A DNA stretch of 64,000 bases from Symbiodinium microadriaticum (taxonomy: Eukaryota > Sar > Dinophyceae > Suessiales > Symbiodiniaceae), in contig LSRX01000545.1 in assembly GCA_001939145.1 (NCBI GenBank), positions 134,639-198,638 of the forward strand, in the 5' to 3' direction. Positions 63,701 to 64,000 of this stretch are shown one piece after another. Every line of letters starts with the position of its first letter. Positions within the stretch are counted from its first letter, which is position 1. The notes below the pieces were generated by a model, which had not been told where the DNA came from, did no database searches, and saw only the letters and a program-made list of their open reading frames with translations. The position numbers were made by a program, and so were the translations under genes.

Positions 63701-64000
63701 AGATTTAAGGTTTAGGGCCAGTCTAGGGCTTACTTAAGGTTTAGGGTCTAGGGTTTAAGTTTAGGATGCAGGACAGTACTGGAATTCTCGGTCGGATGCC
63801 TAGCACACGTAACGGCAGCAGAAACGCTGACCCCTACTGTCCGTTGTCATTGTCCTCCTCTGCTTCCTCGAACATGCAAAACCACAGATCCGACCTGCAA
63901 CCCCTAAACCGGGGTTTAGGGTTTAGGGTCTGGGGCTTTAGGGATTAGGGTTTAGGGGTTTAGGGGTTTAGGGGTTTAGGGTTTAGGGTTTAGGGTTCAG
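63701..64000 (+). repeat. G-rich telomere-like tracts to window end
   Basis: 63701-63765 and 63909-64000, separated by unique DNA (63766-63905). The array continues past the window edge. Confidence 0.85.

Noticed and set aside
63905-64000. True chromosome end at the right edge
   Set aside because: The array is short and degenerate, and arrays of both orientations occur throughout; nothing marks a terminus.
1-64000. Dinoflagellate spliced-leader genes, tRNA, rRNA, transposase or reverse transcriptase
   Set aside because: Looked for by eye and not found; short or diverged copies could have been missed without a search tool.

Overview
The window looks like gene-poor nuclear DNA of a eukaryote with plant-type telomere chemistry (TTTAGGG/CCCTAAA). 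Supporting signs are hundreds of short, degenerate telomere-like tracts on both strands, many microsatellites, almost no long ORFs, and one recognisable coding segment, a BTB/POZ protein, at the left end. No operons, ribosome-binding sites, tRNA, rRNA or bacterial-style gene packing were seen. Plant-type telomere repeat, low gene density and a divergent BTB protein fit a dinoflagellate (Symbiodiniaceae-like) or another large-genome alga. That assignment is inference; no spliced leader or other diagnostic gene was found.

Layout. 1-1600 holds an AT microsatellite, telomere-like tracts and the minus-strand BTB gene. The rest, about 62 kb, is a mosaic of three things: (i) telomere-like tracts of 15-300 bp in both orientations; (ii) 60-230 bp elements with long terminal inverted repeats, which I sort into at least 15 families (A to R below), each seen one to seven times; (iii) apparently unique DNA, with microsatellites such as GAT/CAT at 43.8-44.2 kb, CAG at 44.4 kb, TATG at 31.9 kb and ATT at 7.1 and 30.1 kb. 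Only one further block has a plausible coding fragment (60.4-60.8 kb).

Assembly state matters. A 749-base N gap lies at 19996-20744 and single Ns at 7399, 11313, 47306 and 61451. The N at 11313 joins two overlapping versions of the same locus: 8770-10840 and 11314-13384 appear identical, and both versions end in the same 93-bp segment (11220-11312 and 13426-13518). They differ only by a 379-bp versus 41-bp replacement. This looks like two haplotypes or near-identical paralogues placed in tandem. The N at 47306 shows a similar end repeat of 57 bp.

The most interesting content is the hairpin-element collection and its relation to telomere-like DNA. Some elements carry telomere-like DNA inside them (51044-51176, 34284-34515). 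Others abut it at an element end. One telomere-like tract has itself been copied as a ~111-bp inverted pair (51573-51903), and one forms a tight head-to-head palindrome (41478-41533). The elements have no visible coding capacity, so if they moved it was with proteins encoded elsewhere.
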